Part shown: in pieces, positions 1-6,767 of the stretch
Layout: every line of letters begins with the position of its first letter
Numbering within the stretch: position 1 is the first letter of the stretch
Source: Candidatus Uhrbacteria bacterium
Lineage (GTDB): Bacteria; Patescibacteriota; Patescibacteriia; UBA9934; GWF2-40-263
Assembly: GCA_016205995.1 (NCBI GenBank)
Contig: JACQSJ010000011.1
Location: 1 to 12,262, forward strand
Reading direction: 5' to 3'
Length of the DNA stretch: 12,262 nucleotides
Position numbers and translations under genes: made by a program
The notes under the pieces: model-generated
The model's input: the letters and a program-made list of their open reading frames with translations, nothing else
What the model was told of the DNA's origin: nothing
Databases searched by the model: none

Positions 1-261
1 CTCGAGGCATATACACTCGTGGAAATCACCGACCAAGGCTATAGCTCCCCAACGACTACGATCGCAAGCGGCACGGCGGTCCGATTCCTCAATACGACCA
101 ATGAAAACCATTCCGCAACCGAATGGGATCGCGTCTGGGGCTCTGGGACTATGGGCCCGGGCGACCATTACACCCGCTATTTCAATGAAACCGGCACCTG
201 GCACTACTACTCAACCTACGGCGACCGCAATATCTTTGAAGGCGCGGTCATTGTTGAATAA
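1..261 (+). CDS. Cupredoxin-like domain protein, 5'-truncated, copper ligands lost
   Basis: The reading frame is open from base 1 and ends at TAA 259-261, so only the last 86 residues are visible. They align end to end with the C-terminal cupredoxin domain of the next gene (shared GTAVRFLN/GRAVRFVN, GSGTMGPG/GTGTLNPG, TRYF and a terminal IVE). The first ligand-position His is kept (NENHSA), but the C-x2-H-x2-M ligand loop of the neighbour is replaced by a stretch reading YYSTYGDRNIF, in which Cys, His and Met are Ser, Gly and Ile/Phe. It probably keeps the beta-barrel fold but cannot form a type I copper site. A GTG at 19 could be read as a start, but the homology begins before it, so the gene most likely extends left of the window. 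No clear terminator follows it. Confidence 0.75.
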   Translation, partial: LEAYTLVEITDQGYSSPTTTIASGTAVRFLNTTNENHSATEWDRVWGSGTMGPGDHYTRYFNETGTWHYYSTYGDRNIFEGAVIVE

Positions 262-298
262 GTGTGGAAAACACGAGTTCCTGCTCATCTTTGTCTTG

Positions 299-307
299 TG
301 CTATACT
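299..307 (+). promoter_or_regulatory. Extended -10 promoter of the secreted cupredoxin gene
   Basis: TG-C-TATACT is a good extended -10. No convincing -35 lies 17-18 bp upstream. Transcription would start near 314, giving a leader of about 27 nt before ATG 341, with no Shine-Dalgarno sequence in it. Confidence 0.5.
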
Positions 308-340
308 TCTCCCGTTCACCTTTTAACTACTCGCACCCTT

Positions 341-1156
341 ATGACAAAAACAGCAACTCTTTTGTCAGCTACCGTGCTTGCAATGTTTGGGCTTGTGGCC
401 ATGGCATTCGTGAGCGTCGTCCCAACCGCTGGCGCCGTGGCGCTTGTTGACCTTGAGGACATCGAGGCTGGCGATCTCATCCGCGGCGAGTCTTATTCTG
501 CCGTGTACTACTACGGCCTGGATGGATTCCGCTACGTGTTCCCAAACGACAAAACCTACTTCACCTGGTACAGCGATTTTGATGACGTGAAGTGGATCAC
601 GGACGGCGACCTCGCCGACATCCAAATCGGCGGCAATGTAACCTACAAGCCAGGGGTGAAGATGATCAAGATCAACTCGGATCCAACCGTCTACACTGTG
701 GGATCTGGTGGTGAGATCCGCAGCATTCCTTCCGAGGAAGTCGCAGAGGAACTCTACGGCTCAACCTGGAACCGACAGATCGATGACGTCGCAGATGGTT
801 TTTTCTCCAACTACACCATGGGCTCGGCGCTTGAGTTCGCCTCCCAATTCGATGCGGACGCGGAAGAGGCCAGCGCAGACTCAATTGATATCGATAAAGA
901 GCTCATGACCTTCCTCACCGTGAGCATCACGGATTCCGGCTACAGCCCAGACGAACTTGAATTCTCCGCTGGTCGCGCGGTGCGATTCGTGAACAATGGA
1001 GACACCAAACACACAGCCTCCGCCGACGACGGCTCCTGGGGAACCGGCACCCTCAACCCTGGCGAGAACTTCACCCGTTACTTCCGAGAGGCAGACAACT
1101 ACGACTTCCACTGCGCCTACCATGACAGCATGACTGGTACCTTGATTGTTGAGTAA
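341..1156 (+). CDS. Exported two-domain protein with amicyanin-type cupredoxin domain
   Basis: A 271-residue protein. Residues about 5-32 form a hydrophobic signal peptide or anchor ending near PTAGA. Residues about 40-165 form a domain with AVYYYGLDGFRYVFPND, KTYFTWYSDF, a GGNVTYKPG-type turn and a DDVADGFFSNY end; I recognise this module from secreted Patescibacteria proteins but know no function for it. After an acidic linker (170-187), residues about 190-271 are a cupredoxin domain with all four expected copper ligands: H224 and C258-x2-H261-x2-M264, the amicyanin-type spacing. It is predicted to act outside the membrane in electron transfer or metal handling; the partner is unknown. ATG 341 is chosen because it gives the signal peptide directly; the frame stays open further upstream only through the end of the previous gene. 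The C-terminal half is a paralogue of the preceding gene's domain. Confidence 0.85.
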   Translation: MTKTATLLSATVLAMFGLVAMAFVSVVPTAGAVALVDLEDIEAGDLIRGESYSAVYYYGLDGFRYVFPNDKTYFTWYSDFDDVKWITDGDLADIQIGGNVTYKPGVKMIKINSDPTVYTVGSGGEIRSIPSEEVAEELYGSTWNRQIDDVADGFFSNYTMGSALEFASQFDADAEEASADSIDIDKELMTFLTVSITDSGYSPDELEFSAGRAVRFVNNGDTKHTASADDGSWGTGTLNPGENFTRYFREADNYDFHCAYHDSMTGTLIVE

Positions 1157-1161
1157 CAAGA

Positions 1162-1190
1162 AAAACCGTCGAGCCCCGCTCGGCGGTTTT
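1162..1190 (+). terminator. Intrinsic terminator after cupredoxin gene
   Basis: AAAACCGTCGAGC (1162-1174) pairs with GCTCGGCGGTTTT (1178-1190) around a CCC loop: a 13-bp stem with one T-G wobble. The A and T ends make it usable in either direction. The T-tract is followed at once by the next promoter. Confidence 0.85.
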
Positions 1191-1191
1191 A

Positions 1192-1200
1192 TGTTAGAAT
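1192..1200 (+). promoter_or_regulatory. Extended -10 promoter of the transketolase unit
   Basis: TG-T-TAGAAT begins two bases after the terminator T-tract. The -35 position is occupied by the terminator hairpin and has no TTGACA-like hexamer. Only 9 nt separate the hexamer from ATG 1210, so the mRNA would begin within about 3 nt of the start codon. Confidence 0.6.
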
Positions 1201-1209
1201 GACCGTACT

Positions 1210-2109
1210 ATGCCAGATCTCACACAGGGTCCAAAGGTTCGACAACCGTTGCATCTTCACGACAAAAAGCTCAAACAACTCGAGGAACGCGCGACCGCGA
1301 TCCGCGAGGATCTGATCGACATGCTGGTTGAGGCCGGCTCCGGCCACTCCGCAGGACCTCTGGGAATGGCCGACATTTTCACCGCGCTCTACTTTCACGT
1401 CATGGTCCACGATCCCAAGCATCCCGACTGGAGTGATCGCGATCGACTCATTCTCTCCAACGGTCATATCTGCCCGATCCGCTATGTCGCCATGGCGCAC
1501 GCGGGATACTTCCCCAAGAAGATGCTCATGACCCTGCGTAAATTTGGCTCACCCCTCCAAGGCCATCCCGAACGTGAACGTCTCCCAGGAGTAGAAACCA
1601 CGTCGGGCCCACTGGGCTCCGGGTCGTCACAAGCCGTAGGGCTTGCCTATACAGCGCTCCTTGATCGCAAACCCTGGCGCGTGTACTGCGCGATGAGCGA
1701 CGGCGAGCTTGAGGCCGGACAAACCTGGGAAGCGATGCTCTTTGCCGGACGCAACAAACTCTACAACTGCACCTTCATCATCGATCGCAACAACATCCAG
1801 ATCGACGGCACCACCGAAGAGATCATGCCGCTTGAACCGCTCGCCGCAAAATTCGAGAGCTTCAACCTCAACGTGGTGCGATGCGCCGGAAACTCCATTC
1901 GCGACTTCGTGACTGCCGTCGAGCGCGCCCATGGGGTCTCAGAAAAACCAACGGTCATCATCGCCGATACCATTCCCGGGTACGGCGTACCGTACATGGA
2001 GCATGACTACCTCTGGCACGGGAAACCGCCCGCACCCGGGACGGAAGCAAACGAGGCGATCAATAGTCTGCGGACGCTGGGAGGGAAGATCGTGAGCGAG
2101 CATGAATAA
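1210..2109 (+). CDS. Transketolase, N-terminal (TPP pyrophosphate-binding) half
   Basis: A 299-residue protein matching the N-terminal half of transketolase, which with the C-terminal half moves two-carbon ketol units between sugar phosphates in the non-oxidative pentose phosphate pathway. Visible motifs: GSGHSAGPLG (43-52), SNGH (83-86), the TPP/Mg site SDGELEAGQTWEA (163-175) ending at DRNN (192-195), and HGK (270-272) near the end. The first Gly of the usual GDG is Ser, as in other split transketolases. The partner is the gene at 3109-4284; a membrane protein gene lies between them. There is no SD before ATG 1210; the promoter -10 is 9 nt upstream, so initiation is probably near-leaderless. 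The residues before about 25 are a short polar extension. Confidence 0.93.
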   Translation: MPDLTQGPKVRQPLHLHDKKLKQLEERATAIREDLIDMLVEAGSGHSAGPLGMADIFTALYFHVMVHDPKHPDWSDRDRLILSNGHICPIRYVAMAHAGYFPKKMLMTLRKFGSPLQGHPERERLPGVETTSGPLGSGSSQAVGLAYTALLDRKPWRVYCAMSDGELEAGQTWEAMLFAGRNKLYNCTFIIDRNNIQIDGTTEEIMPLEPLAAKFESFNLNVVRCAGNSIRDFVTAVERAHGVSEKPTVIIADTIPGYGVPYMEHDYLWHGKPPAPGTEANEAINSLRTLGGKIVSEHE

Positions 2110-2112
2110 TTC

Positions 2113-2188
2113 TCCTCCCCCTTCCCAAGGGGGAGACCGAGGGGGTTGCCGGCAACCTCCCCTAGCCCCTCCTTGGAAAGGAGGGGGA
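2113..2188 (+). repeat. Imperfect palindromic repeat, CCCCCT/AGGGGG type
   Basis: A 76-bp palindrome centred on the perfect GTTGCC|GGCAAC at 2145-2156. Each arm contains its own smaller hairpin (CTCCCCCTT..AAGGGGGAG on the left, CCCCTCCTT..AAGGAGGGG on the right). Repeats of this C-tract/G-tract type are dispersed in many bacterial genomes, so this is probably one copy of a non-coding family. It lies between the transketolase N half and the DUF4349 gene, and its right arm supplies AAGGAGG, 13 nt before ATG 2198. Confidence 0.75.
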
Positions 2189-2197
2189 TCGAACTAT

Positions 2198-3121
2198 ATG
2201 ACCATCAAACAACTCTCCCCATGGCTCACGCGCACGCTGGCCGTGATCGGACTCATCACGATCATCGTGTTTGTCGCATCCAGCCTGTTCAACACATTTT
2301 CTGGAGCGACAAGCTCGTCATACTCGGGTGCATACGCCGAATTGACCATGTCCGATTCGGCCGCCTCTTTTGAGACAAAGTCGCTTCGAGCCCCTGAACC
2401 CGGCGGTCTGCTGTACGACGAAGCCATCGCCGCGGAAGTCGATCAAAAAATCATCAAAACAGGATCGCTCGACCTTGTCGTCGATCATGCGGACGAGAGC
2501 CTAACGGCCGTCGAGTCGCTGACGGAATCAAAGGGTGGATACGTCCAAACCTCGACCATCCAGGAACATGAAGATGGAACACTCTCTGGCTATGTCACGA
2601 TCCGCGTGCCAGCCGAACAATTTGATACGACCATCGAAGAGTTGAAGGGTTTGGCGATCGTCGTCGAGCGAGAAACCACGAGCGCGCAGGACGTCACCGA
2701 GCAGTACATCGATCTCGCCGCGCGGCTCAAGAACGCGCAGGCGCAAGAGACTCGATATGTAGAAATCCTCGACGTCGCCAAGAAGGTCGAAGAAATTCTC
2801 CAGATCGAATCAGCTCTGGGAAATATCCGTGGCTACATTGAATCCCTCCAAGGCCAACTTCAATACCTCGACAGCCTTACCGGCTTCTCCACGATCACCA
2901 TCTCCCTTTCTGAAGAGCCTGTCATCACCGTGGGTGGCAAGGAGTTCCGCCCGGGCACGACCGTGAAGCAAGCCATGCAAGCCGTGGTAGCGATCGCGCA
3001 ATGGTTTGTCGTCGCGATTGTCTGGATCGTGATCGTCGGTGTAGGTGTAGGCGTGCCTCTCACACTCATCGTCTGGCTTGTTTGGAAAGGTATCGTTCGA
3101 ATCAAGGTATGGCGAAAGTAA
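2198..3121 (+). CDS. DUF4349 membrane protein
   Basis: A 307-residue protein from ATG 2198. One membrane segment lies near the N-terminus (about 13-33), followed by a Ser-rich linker, a soluble DUF4349 region (about 80-238) and a C-terminal hydrophobic segment (about 262-297, possibly two passes) with a basic tail. The DUF4349 signature is clear: KIIKTGSLDLVV, KGGYVQTS, VTIRVPAEQFD, then a helical region with VTEQYIDLAARLKNA and a late TGFSTITISL strand. The helical part should form a coiled coil outside the membrane. The family's function is unknown. The frame is open back to ATG 2102, which overlaps the preceding stop and would add 32 Pro/Gly-rich residues translated from the repeat; I prefer 2198, but a coupled start at 2102 cannot be excluded. 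The 3' end overlaps the next gene by 13 nt. Confidence 0.85.
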   Translation: MTIKQLSPWLTRTLAVIGLITIIVFVASSLFNTFSGATSSSYSGAYAELTMSDSAASFETKSLRAPEPGGLLYDEAIAAEVDQKIIKTGSLDLVVDHADESLTAVESLTESKGGYVQTSTIQEHEDGTLSGYVTIRVPAEQFDTTIEELKGLAIVVERETTSAQDVTEQYIDLAARLKNAQAQETRYVEILDVAKKVEEILQIESALGNIRGYIESLQGQLQYLDSLTGFSTITISLSEEPVITVGGKEFRPGTTVKQAMQAVVAIAQWFVVAIVWIVIVGVGVGVPLTLIVWLVWKGIVRIKVWRK

Positions 3122-4284
3122 AAAAACCAACTAACGGTCTCAACCGCGAAGCGTGGCTTGTCCGCGATCTTTTCGACGAGAAAAAGCTCAAACAGGTTCC
3201 CACGCGTAACGGCTATGGGGAGGGGCTTGTCGAGGCAGGCAAGAACGACAAAAATATTGTCGTGCTGTGTGCCGACCTCACAGAATCAACACGCTCGCTC
3301 GCCTTCAAAGAAGCCTTCCCAGATCGATTTGTGCAGATGGGGGTGTCCGAGCAGTCCATGGCGTCGATCGCGGCCGGAATGGCGATGGCGGGCAAAGTAC
3401 CATTTATCTCGAGCTACGCCTGTTTTTCCCCTGGACGAAACTGGGAACAGATCCGCACGACCGTCGCGCTCAACAACACGAACGTCAAAATCGCCGGCGC
3501 CCATGCGGGCGTCTCGGTCGGTCCCGATGGGGCCACACACCAGATGATCGAGGACATCGCCATCATGCGCGTCATGCCCAATATGCGGGTGTTCGTTCCT
3601 TGCGATGCGATTGAGACACGGAAGACGACCCTTGCCGCCGCCAAGCTCGCAGGTCCATGCTATCTGCGATTCGCCCGCGAAAAATCGCCGGTCTTTACGA
3701 CCCAGAAGACTCCATTCAAAGTCGGCCGCGCTGAAACCTATCGCCATGGTCATGACCTTACCATCATCGGTGCCGGTCCCCTTTTGTACGAGGCGCTCCT
3801 TGCCGCGCAGATGCTCTCACATGACTTTGGGATCGAGTGCCGCGTCGTAAATATGCACACGATCAAACCGGTGGATGTGAAGGCGATCGTCTTGGCGGCC
3901 AAAGAGACAGGGGCGATTGTAACCGTTGAAGAGGCACAAGCCGCTGGCGGACTGGCAGGCGTTGTTGCAGAGACGCTCGCGCTCACCACCCCAGTTCCGA
4001 TGGAACGCATCGGCGTGCCGGATCGGTTTGGCGAATCCGGAAGTCCGCGCGAGGTTCAAGAAGGGCTCGGCCTCACCGCGCCGTTTATCGCGCTCGCTGT
4101 TGATCGCGTACTGCAGCGCAAGCTGGGCAAGAAAGTTCCGACCGTTCCCGCCCACCTTGTCGCTGCCCGGGAACGACTCGAGATCATGCAGCGCGAAATT
4201 TTCAACGAGGCCCTTGCTCGCACGCCACGAAAATGGGGAGGCAAGAAGCCGGACGCGAGTCTCAAGTCTAGGAAGAAAACCTAA
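3109..4284 (+). CDS. Transketolase, C-terminal (pyrimidine-binding) half
   Basis: A 391-residue protein with the transketolase Pyr domain and C-terminal domain; it completes the enzyme with the 1210-2109 product. Visible motifs: GVSEQSM (78-84, with E81 the expected TPP-activating Glu), PFISSYACF, SVGPDGATHQ (136-145), and a C-terminal domain with GAGPLLYEAL and TVEEAQAAGGLAG. After about residue 335 a basic tail of some 55 residues (ending KSRKKT) goes beyond the usual C-terminal half; there is also an N-terminal extension of about 25 residues. ATG 3109 overlaps the end of the DUF4349 gene by 13 nt, which implies translational coupling. AAGG lies only 1-2 nt before the ATG, too close for a normal SD. 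The frame is open to 3001, but that would read through the membrane-segment codons of the previous gene. Confidence 0.92.
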   Translation: MAKVKKPTNGLNREAWLVRDLFDEKKLKQVPTRNGYGEGLVEAGKNDKNIVVLCADLTESTRSLAFKEAFPDRFVQMGVSEQSMASIAAGMAMAGKVPFISSYACFSPGRNWEQIRTTVALNNTNVKIAGAHAGVSVGPDGATHQMIEDIAIMRVMPNMRVFVPCDAIETRKTTLAAAKLAGPCYLRFAREKSPVFTTQKTPFKVGRAETYRHGHDLTIIGAGPLLYEALLAAQMLSHDFGIECRVVNMHTIKPVDVKAIVLAAKETGAIVTVEEAQAAGGLAGVVAETLALTTPVPMERIGVPDRFGESGSPREVQEGLGLTAPFIALAVDRVLQRKLGKKVPTVPAHLVAARERLEIMQREIFNEALARTPRKWGGKKPDASLKSRKKT

Positions 4285-4287
4285 TCA

Positions 4288-4384
4288 TGTGTCATTGCGA
4301 GGAGTGCAACGACGAAGCAATCCTCCGGCTCGTCGAAGGATTGCTTCGTCGGTCGACGACAGACTCCCTCCTCGCAATGACACA
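4288..4384 (+). repeat. 97-bp nested palindromic repeat (TGTCATTGCGAGGAG type)
   Basis: Outer arms of 17 bp are perfect (TGTGTCATTGCGAGGAG at 4288-4304; its complement at 4368-4384). Inner arms of 15 bp are also perfect (CGACGAAGCAATCCT at 4310-4324; complement at 4337-4351). This sequence type recurs as dispersed intergenic palindromes in many unrelated bacteria. It fills most of the gap between the transketolase C half and the HIT gene, so the unit's mRNA would carry a large hairpin here. Confidence 0.85.
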
Positions 4385-4392
4385 GACCAGTT

Positions 4393-4782
4393 ATGTCCAA
4401 CTGTCTCTTCTGTAAAATCATCGCGGGAGAAATTCCCTGCCACAAAGTCTGGGAGGATGATGCCCACCTCGCGTTTCTGGATATCAACCCCATCCGCGAA
4501 GGGCATACGCTCGTCATCCCAAAAGCGCACGCTCCGTACCTCTTCGACATGGATGACCCGAGTTACCAGTCTGTCCTTGCCACCGCCAAGCAGGTGGCCG
4601 GACGCCTGAAAGAAGTCTTCCAAGTCCTCCGCATCGGGGTCGCGGTCGAGGGATTCGCCGTCGACCATGTCCATGTCCACCTCGTCCCGCTCACTGGCGC
4701 CGGACAACTTGACCCAAAGCTAGGGAAACCTGCAGACCCAGCAGTACTTGCCCAGCTTGCCGAACGAATCAAAACCTTCTAA
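4393..4782 (+). CDS. HIT family protein (Hint-like purine nucleotide hydrolase)
   Basis: A 129-residue protein of typical HIT length. It has C4-x2-C7 near the N-terminus, KAHAP (H46), and the histidine triad H92-V-H94-V-H96-L, with H94 the expected nucleophile. C4, C7, H46 and H92 form the zinc site found in one HIT subgroup. Members hydrolyse nucleoside phosphoramidates, adenylylated compounds or dinucleoside polyphosphates; the exact substrate cannot be read from sequence. It is probably the last gene of the transketolase unit, separated from it by the palindromic repeat, with no independent promoter or SD that I can see, and followed by a strong terminator. Confidence 0.93.
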   Translation: MSNCLFCKIIAGEIPCHKVWEDDAHLAFLDINPIREGHTLVIPKAHAPYLFDMDDPSYQSVLATAKQVAGRLKEVFQVLRIGVAVEGFAVDHVHVHLVPLTGAGQLDPKLGKPADPAVLAQLAERIKTF

Positions 4783-4785
4783 TCG

Positions 4786-4826
4786 AAAAAGCCGGCCCGT
4801 TTTCCTTGACAAATGGCCGGTTTTTT
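4786..4826 (+). terminator. Bidirectional terminator after HIT gene, with promoter elements inside
   Basis: AAAAAG then CCGGCC (4792-4797) pairs with GGCCGG (4815-4820) then TTTTTT (4821-4826), loop of 17 nt; the A/T tracts extend the stem. The loop holds the TTGACA (-35) of the next gene, and the 3' arm with its T-tract is that promoter's spacer. Confidence 0.8.
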
Positions 4827-4834
4827 GATACGGT
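4806..4834 (+). promoter_or_regulatory. Strong sigma-70 type promoter of the DHH gene
   Basis: TTGACA (4806-4811), a 17-bp spacer, then TACGGT (4829-4834) preceded by TGA, an extended -10. It would start transcription near 4841 and give a leader of about 40 nt. It is built into the terminator of the preceding unit. Confidence 0.75.
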
Positions 4835-4870
4835 CGCTCCTCGTTTCAAAAAAAGCAAAACCCATTCCTC

Positions 4871-4875
4871 GGAGG
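4871..4875 (+). promoter_or_regulatory. Strong ribosome binding site, DHH gene
   Basis: GGAGG sits 5 nt before ATG 4881 and fixes the start. Another ATG at 4876 is out of frame. Only this gene and the minus-strand gene at 11600 have such a site in the window. Confidence 0.8.
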
Positions 4876-4880
4876 ATGAA

Positions 4881-5744
4881 ATGAGACGAGACCTGTCCTT
4901 TGTCACCCTCGTGTGCCCAGACAACGACGCCGAGAGCCGGCTCATCCTGCTCCTCGCGTACCGCCTGGGCATGACCGTAATCCGCTCGGGCCAGGGCCTG
5001 GGCGCCACGCTCGAGCGCGAGCGAGGCGACCTTCTGCCGCTGATCGACGCGGCCGGGGGAACCGAGGTCTGGATCGTGGAAATCCCGGGGGTCGATGTCG
5101 AGAAGAGGCTCTCGAGCCTGGGCTTTGAGGTGGTCATCATCGACCACCATCTGTACGGCACGCTCGACCGATCACGCGATGCCACCGGCACCCTCCTCCC
5201 CAGCTCGCTCGAGCAGTTCCTGACCCTCACGGGGATCACCCCCTACGACCTCACCAACTGGGGATTCGACCCGGTCGTGGTGCGTGGTGTCGCGATCATG
5301 GACGCACGGTTCGTCCAGGGGCTGCGCGAAGAAGGCTTCACGTTGCCGGAGATCCGTCGCGTGCTGGACTTCCGGCGCGAGTGCGCCCGCGCGGGCTTCC
5401 CCGACTTCGACAAGGCCGAGGCGGCCGCGAAGGAGGCCTGGAGCAAGCGCGAGGTGGTCGGCAGGTATATCGTCGTTCGATCTGACGCCGACGTCCCTGT
5501 CCGCGGGGCCGTCTGCGAACGTTCGATCTACGACAACCTCGACACGCACCCCATCCTCATCGTCGACAAGGGTGGCGTGGAGATCTTCGTCCAGAATGTG
5601 GATCCCGAGGTGACGGGTCGGCTCATGTCGGCCTTCGCAGACAGCCACGTCTTCACCTTCGGAGGCGGTCGCTGCTGGGGCATCAACAACACCCGCGGCA
5701 ACACCCAGTACACGCTCGACGACATCATCGCCGTGCTCACCTGA
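4881..5744 (+). CDS. DHH-type phosphoesterase-like protein
   Basis: A 287-residue protein. Residues 10-145 resemble the DHH phosphoesterase fold: PDNDAES (13-19) after the first strand, VVIIDHH (84-90, the DHH motif) and IMDARF (139-144). The C-terminal part ends with FGGGRCWGI (260-268), similar to the GGG loop of DHHA1 domains, which recognise substrate phosphate. The family includes oligoribonuclease/pAp phosphatases (NrnA), RecJ nucleases and cyclic dinucleotide phosphodiesterases; which of these this is cannot be decided. The gene has its own promoter and terminator. Base composition is clearly GC-richer than most neighbours, with third positions mostly C or G, and its strong SD also sets it apart. 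The frame is open upstream to a TTG at 4806, but that codon is the -35 hexamer, so ATG 4881 is the start. Confidence 0.75.
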   Translation: MRRDLSFVTLVCPDNDAESRLILLLAYRLGMTVIRSGQGLGATLERERGDLLPLIDAAGGTEVWIVEIPGVDVEKRLSSLGFEVVIIDHHLYGTLDRSRDATGTLLPSSLEQFLTLTGITPYDLTNWGFDPVVVRGVAIMDARFVQGLREEGFTLPEIRRVLDFRRECARAGFPDFDKAEAAAKEAWSKREVVGRYIVVRSDADVPVRGAVCERSIYDNLDTHPILIVDKGGVEIFVQNVDPEVTGRLMSAFADSHVFTFGGGRCWGINNTRGNTQYTLDDIIAVLT

Positions 5745-5764
5745 GGCCTCACCGCCTCTTTTTT
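5743..5764 (+). terminator. Terminator after DHH gene, overlapping its stop codon
   Basis: GAGGC (5743-5747) pairs with GCCTC (5754-5758), followed by TTTTTT (5759-5764). The first two stem bases belong to the TGA stop. The last T of the tract is also the T of the next extended -10. Confidence 0.75.
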
Positions 5765-5772
5765 GTTATACT
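5764..5772 (+). promoter_or_regulatory. Extended -10 promoter of the kinase/aldolase unit
   Basis: TG-T-TATACT with no -35, since that position falls in the terminator hairpin. Nine nt separate the hexamer from ATG 5782, so the transcript should be leaderless or nearly so. Confidence 0.65.
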
Positions 5773-5781
5773 GAAGTCACT

Positions 5782-6765
5782 ATGACCCAGCCCTCCTACG
5801 AACTCATCACCATCGGCGACATCAAACTCGATACCTTTGTGGTCCTGGACGAGGCCAATATCTCCTGCGAGCTCAAGATGCCTGAGTGCAAGCTGTGTCT
5901 CGATTACGGCGCGAAGATCGACGTGAAGGTAGTCGATTCTCAAATTGCCGGATCGGCTCCCAACGTGGCGGTCGGGCTCGCACGCATGAAAAAGAAGACC
6001 TCGATCGTCTCGGTCATGGGAGAAGACACGACCCGCCCGCTGGCGCTGGAGCATCTCAAGCGCGAGGGTGTTGACGCATCTCTTATCGAAATTCTCAAGA
6101 AAGAAAAAAGCACGTATTCGGTAGTCCTCAACTACAAAGGCTAGAAGACGATCCTCACCGGCCATATCAAGCACGAGTATCATTTCCCAAAGACCTTCCC
6201 AAAACCCGCGTGGCTCTATGTCGGCGAGATGGGCGAAGGCTACGAGAGGATCTACAAACAGGTTACGGCCTACGCCAAGCGCGACGGCGTTCTCATCGCG
6301 ATGAACCCGGGGAGCATTCAAATCGAACAGCGAAAGAAGGCGCTCTACTTCCTGCTTCCTCACCTCGAGATGCTCTTCGTGAATAAAGAGGAAGCACAGA
6401 TTCTCTCAGGAGAAACATCAACGGAAGTACACAGGCTCGCAGGTGCCCTCTACAAGTACGGTTCCAAGCACATCATTATCACGGACGGAAAAAATGGAGC
6501 GTACGAGTATGGGGGGCGTGAGCTCCGATTCTGCCCCATCTTCCCAGGCAAACTCGTGGAAGCAACGGGCGCAGGCGATTCGTTCGCGAGCGGCTACCTG
6601 GGCGCGCTCATGCACGGACTCTCCTGCTCGGAAGGTTTACGCTGGGGCGCGGTGAACTCTTCCTCGGTCGTCGGACACGTTGGCCCGACGAAAGGACTCT
6701 TGAGCGCCACCGAAATCCGCAAACGATTGAAAGCGAAACCGAGCTTCAAAGTAAAAACCGTCTAA
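5782..6765 (+). pseudogene. PfkB/ribokinase-family sugar kinase with in-frame TAG
   Basis: The frame codes for a complete PfkB kinase of 327 positions, broken only by TAG 6142-6144 at codon 121. Before it are ELITIGDIKLDTF (N-terminal strand), GSAPNVAVGLARM (58-70, substrate loop) and IVSVMGEDT. After it are MNPGS, FVNKEEAQILSGE, ITDGKNGA and the catalytic ATGAGDSFASGY (261-272, D266 as base). Codon 121 lies in NYKG*KTILT; the paralogue at 8268 reads MKDGERTVLV, so the lost residue was probably Glu (GAG), possibly Gln or Lys. There is no frame shift. The coding character on both sides is intact, so the change is recent, suppressed in translation, or a sequencing error. Internal ATG 6229 would give 178 residues with the catalytic site but without the N-terminal lid. 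It is first in its unit and is followed after 2 nt by the NYN gene. Confidence 0.85.
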
Positions 6766-6767
6766 CT

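Noticed and set aside
262..298. Terminator between the two cupredoxin genes
   Set aside because: CACGAG and CTTGTG can pair with a wobble, but there is no T-tract and the loop is long. Support is too weak to list.
101..340. Upstream extension of the 341-1156 frame to a start at 101
   Set aside because: It would overlap the preceding cupredoxin gene out of frame and put about 80 non-homologous residues before a clear signal peptide. The promoter at 299-307 also lies inside it.
3286..3753. Long minus-strand frames opposite the transketolase, DHH and dehydrogenase genes
   Set aside because: They are antisense shadows of clearly recognised genes, with no motifs or initiation signals of their own.
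4288..4384. CRISPR or insertion sequence at the palindromic repeats
   Set aside because: There is no repeat-spacer periodicity and no transposase gene. Single palindromes of this kind are dispersed non-coding repeats.
4806..4880. TTG start of the DHH gene at 4806
   Set aside because: These bases are the terminator loop and the -35 to -10 region of its own promoter. ATG 4881 has an ideal SD.
6229..6765. A separate gene starting at internal ATG 6229
   Set aside because: It is the C-terminal part of the PfkB frame, in the same frame as the N-terminal part, with no SD or promoter and no domain of its own. Kept as one interrupted gene.
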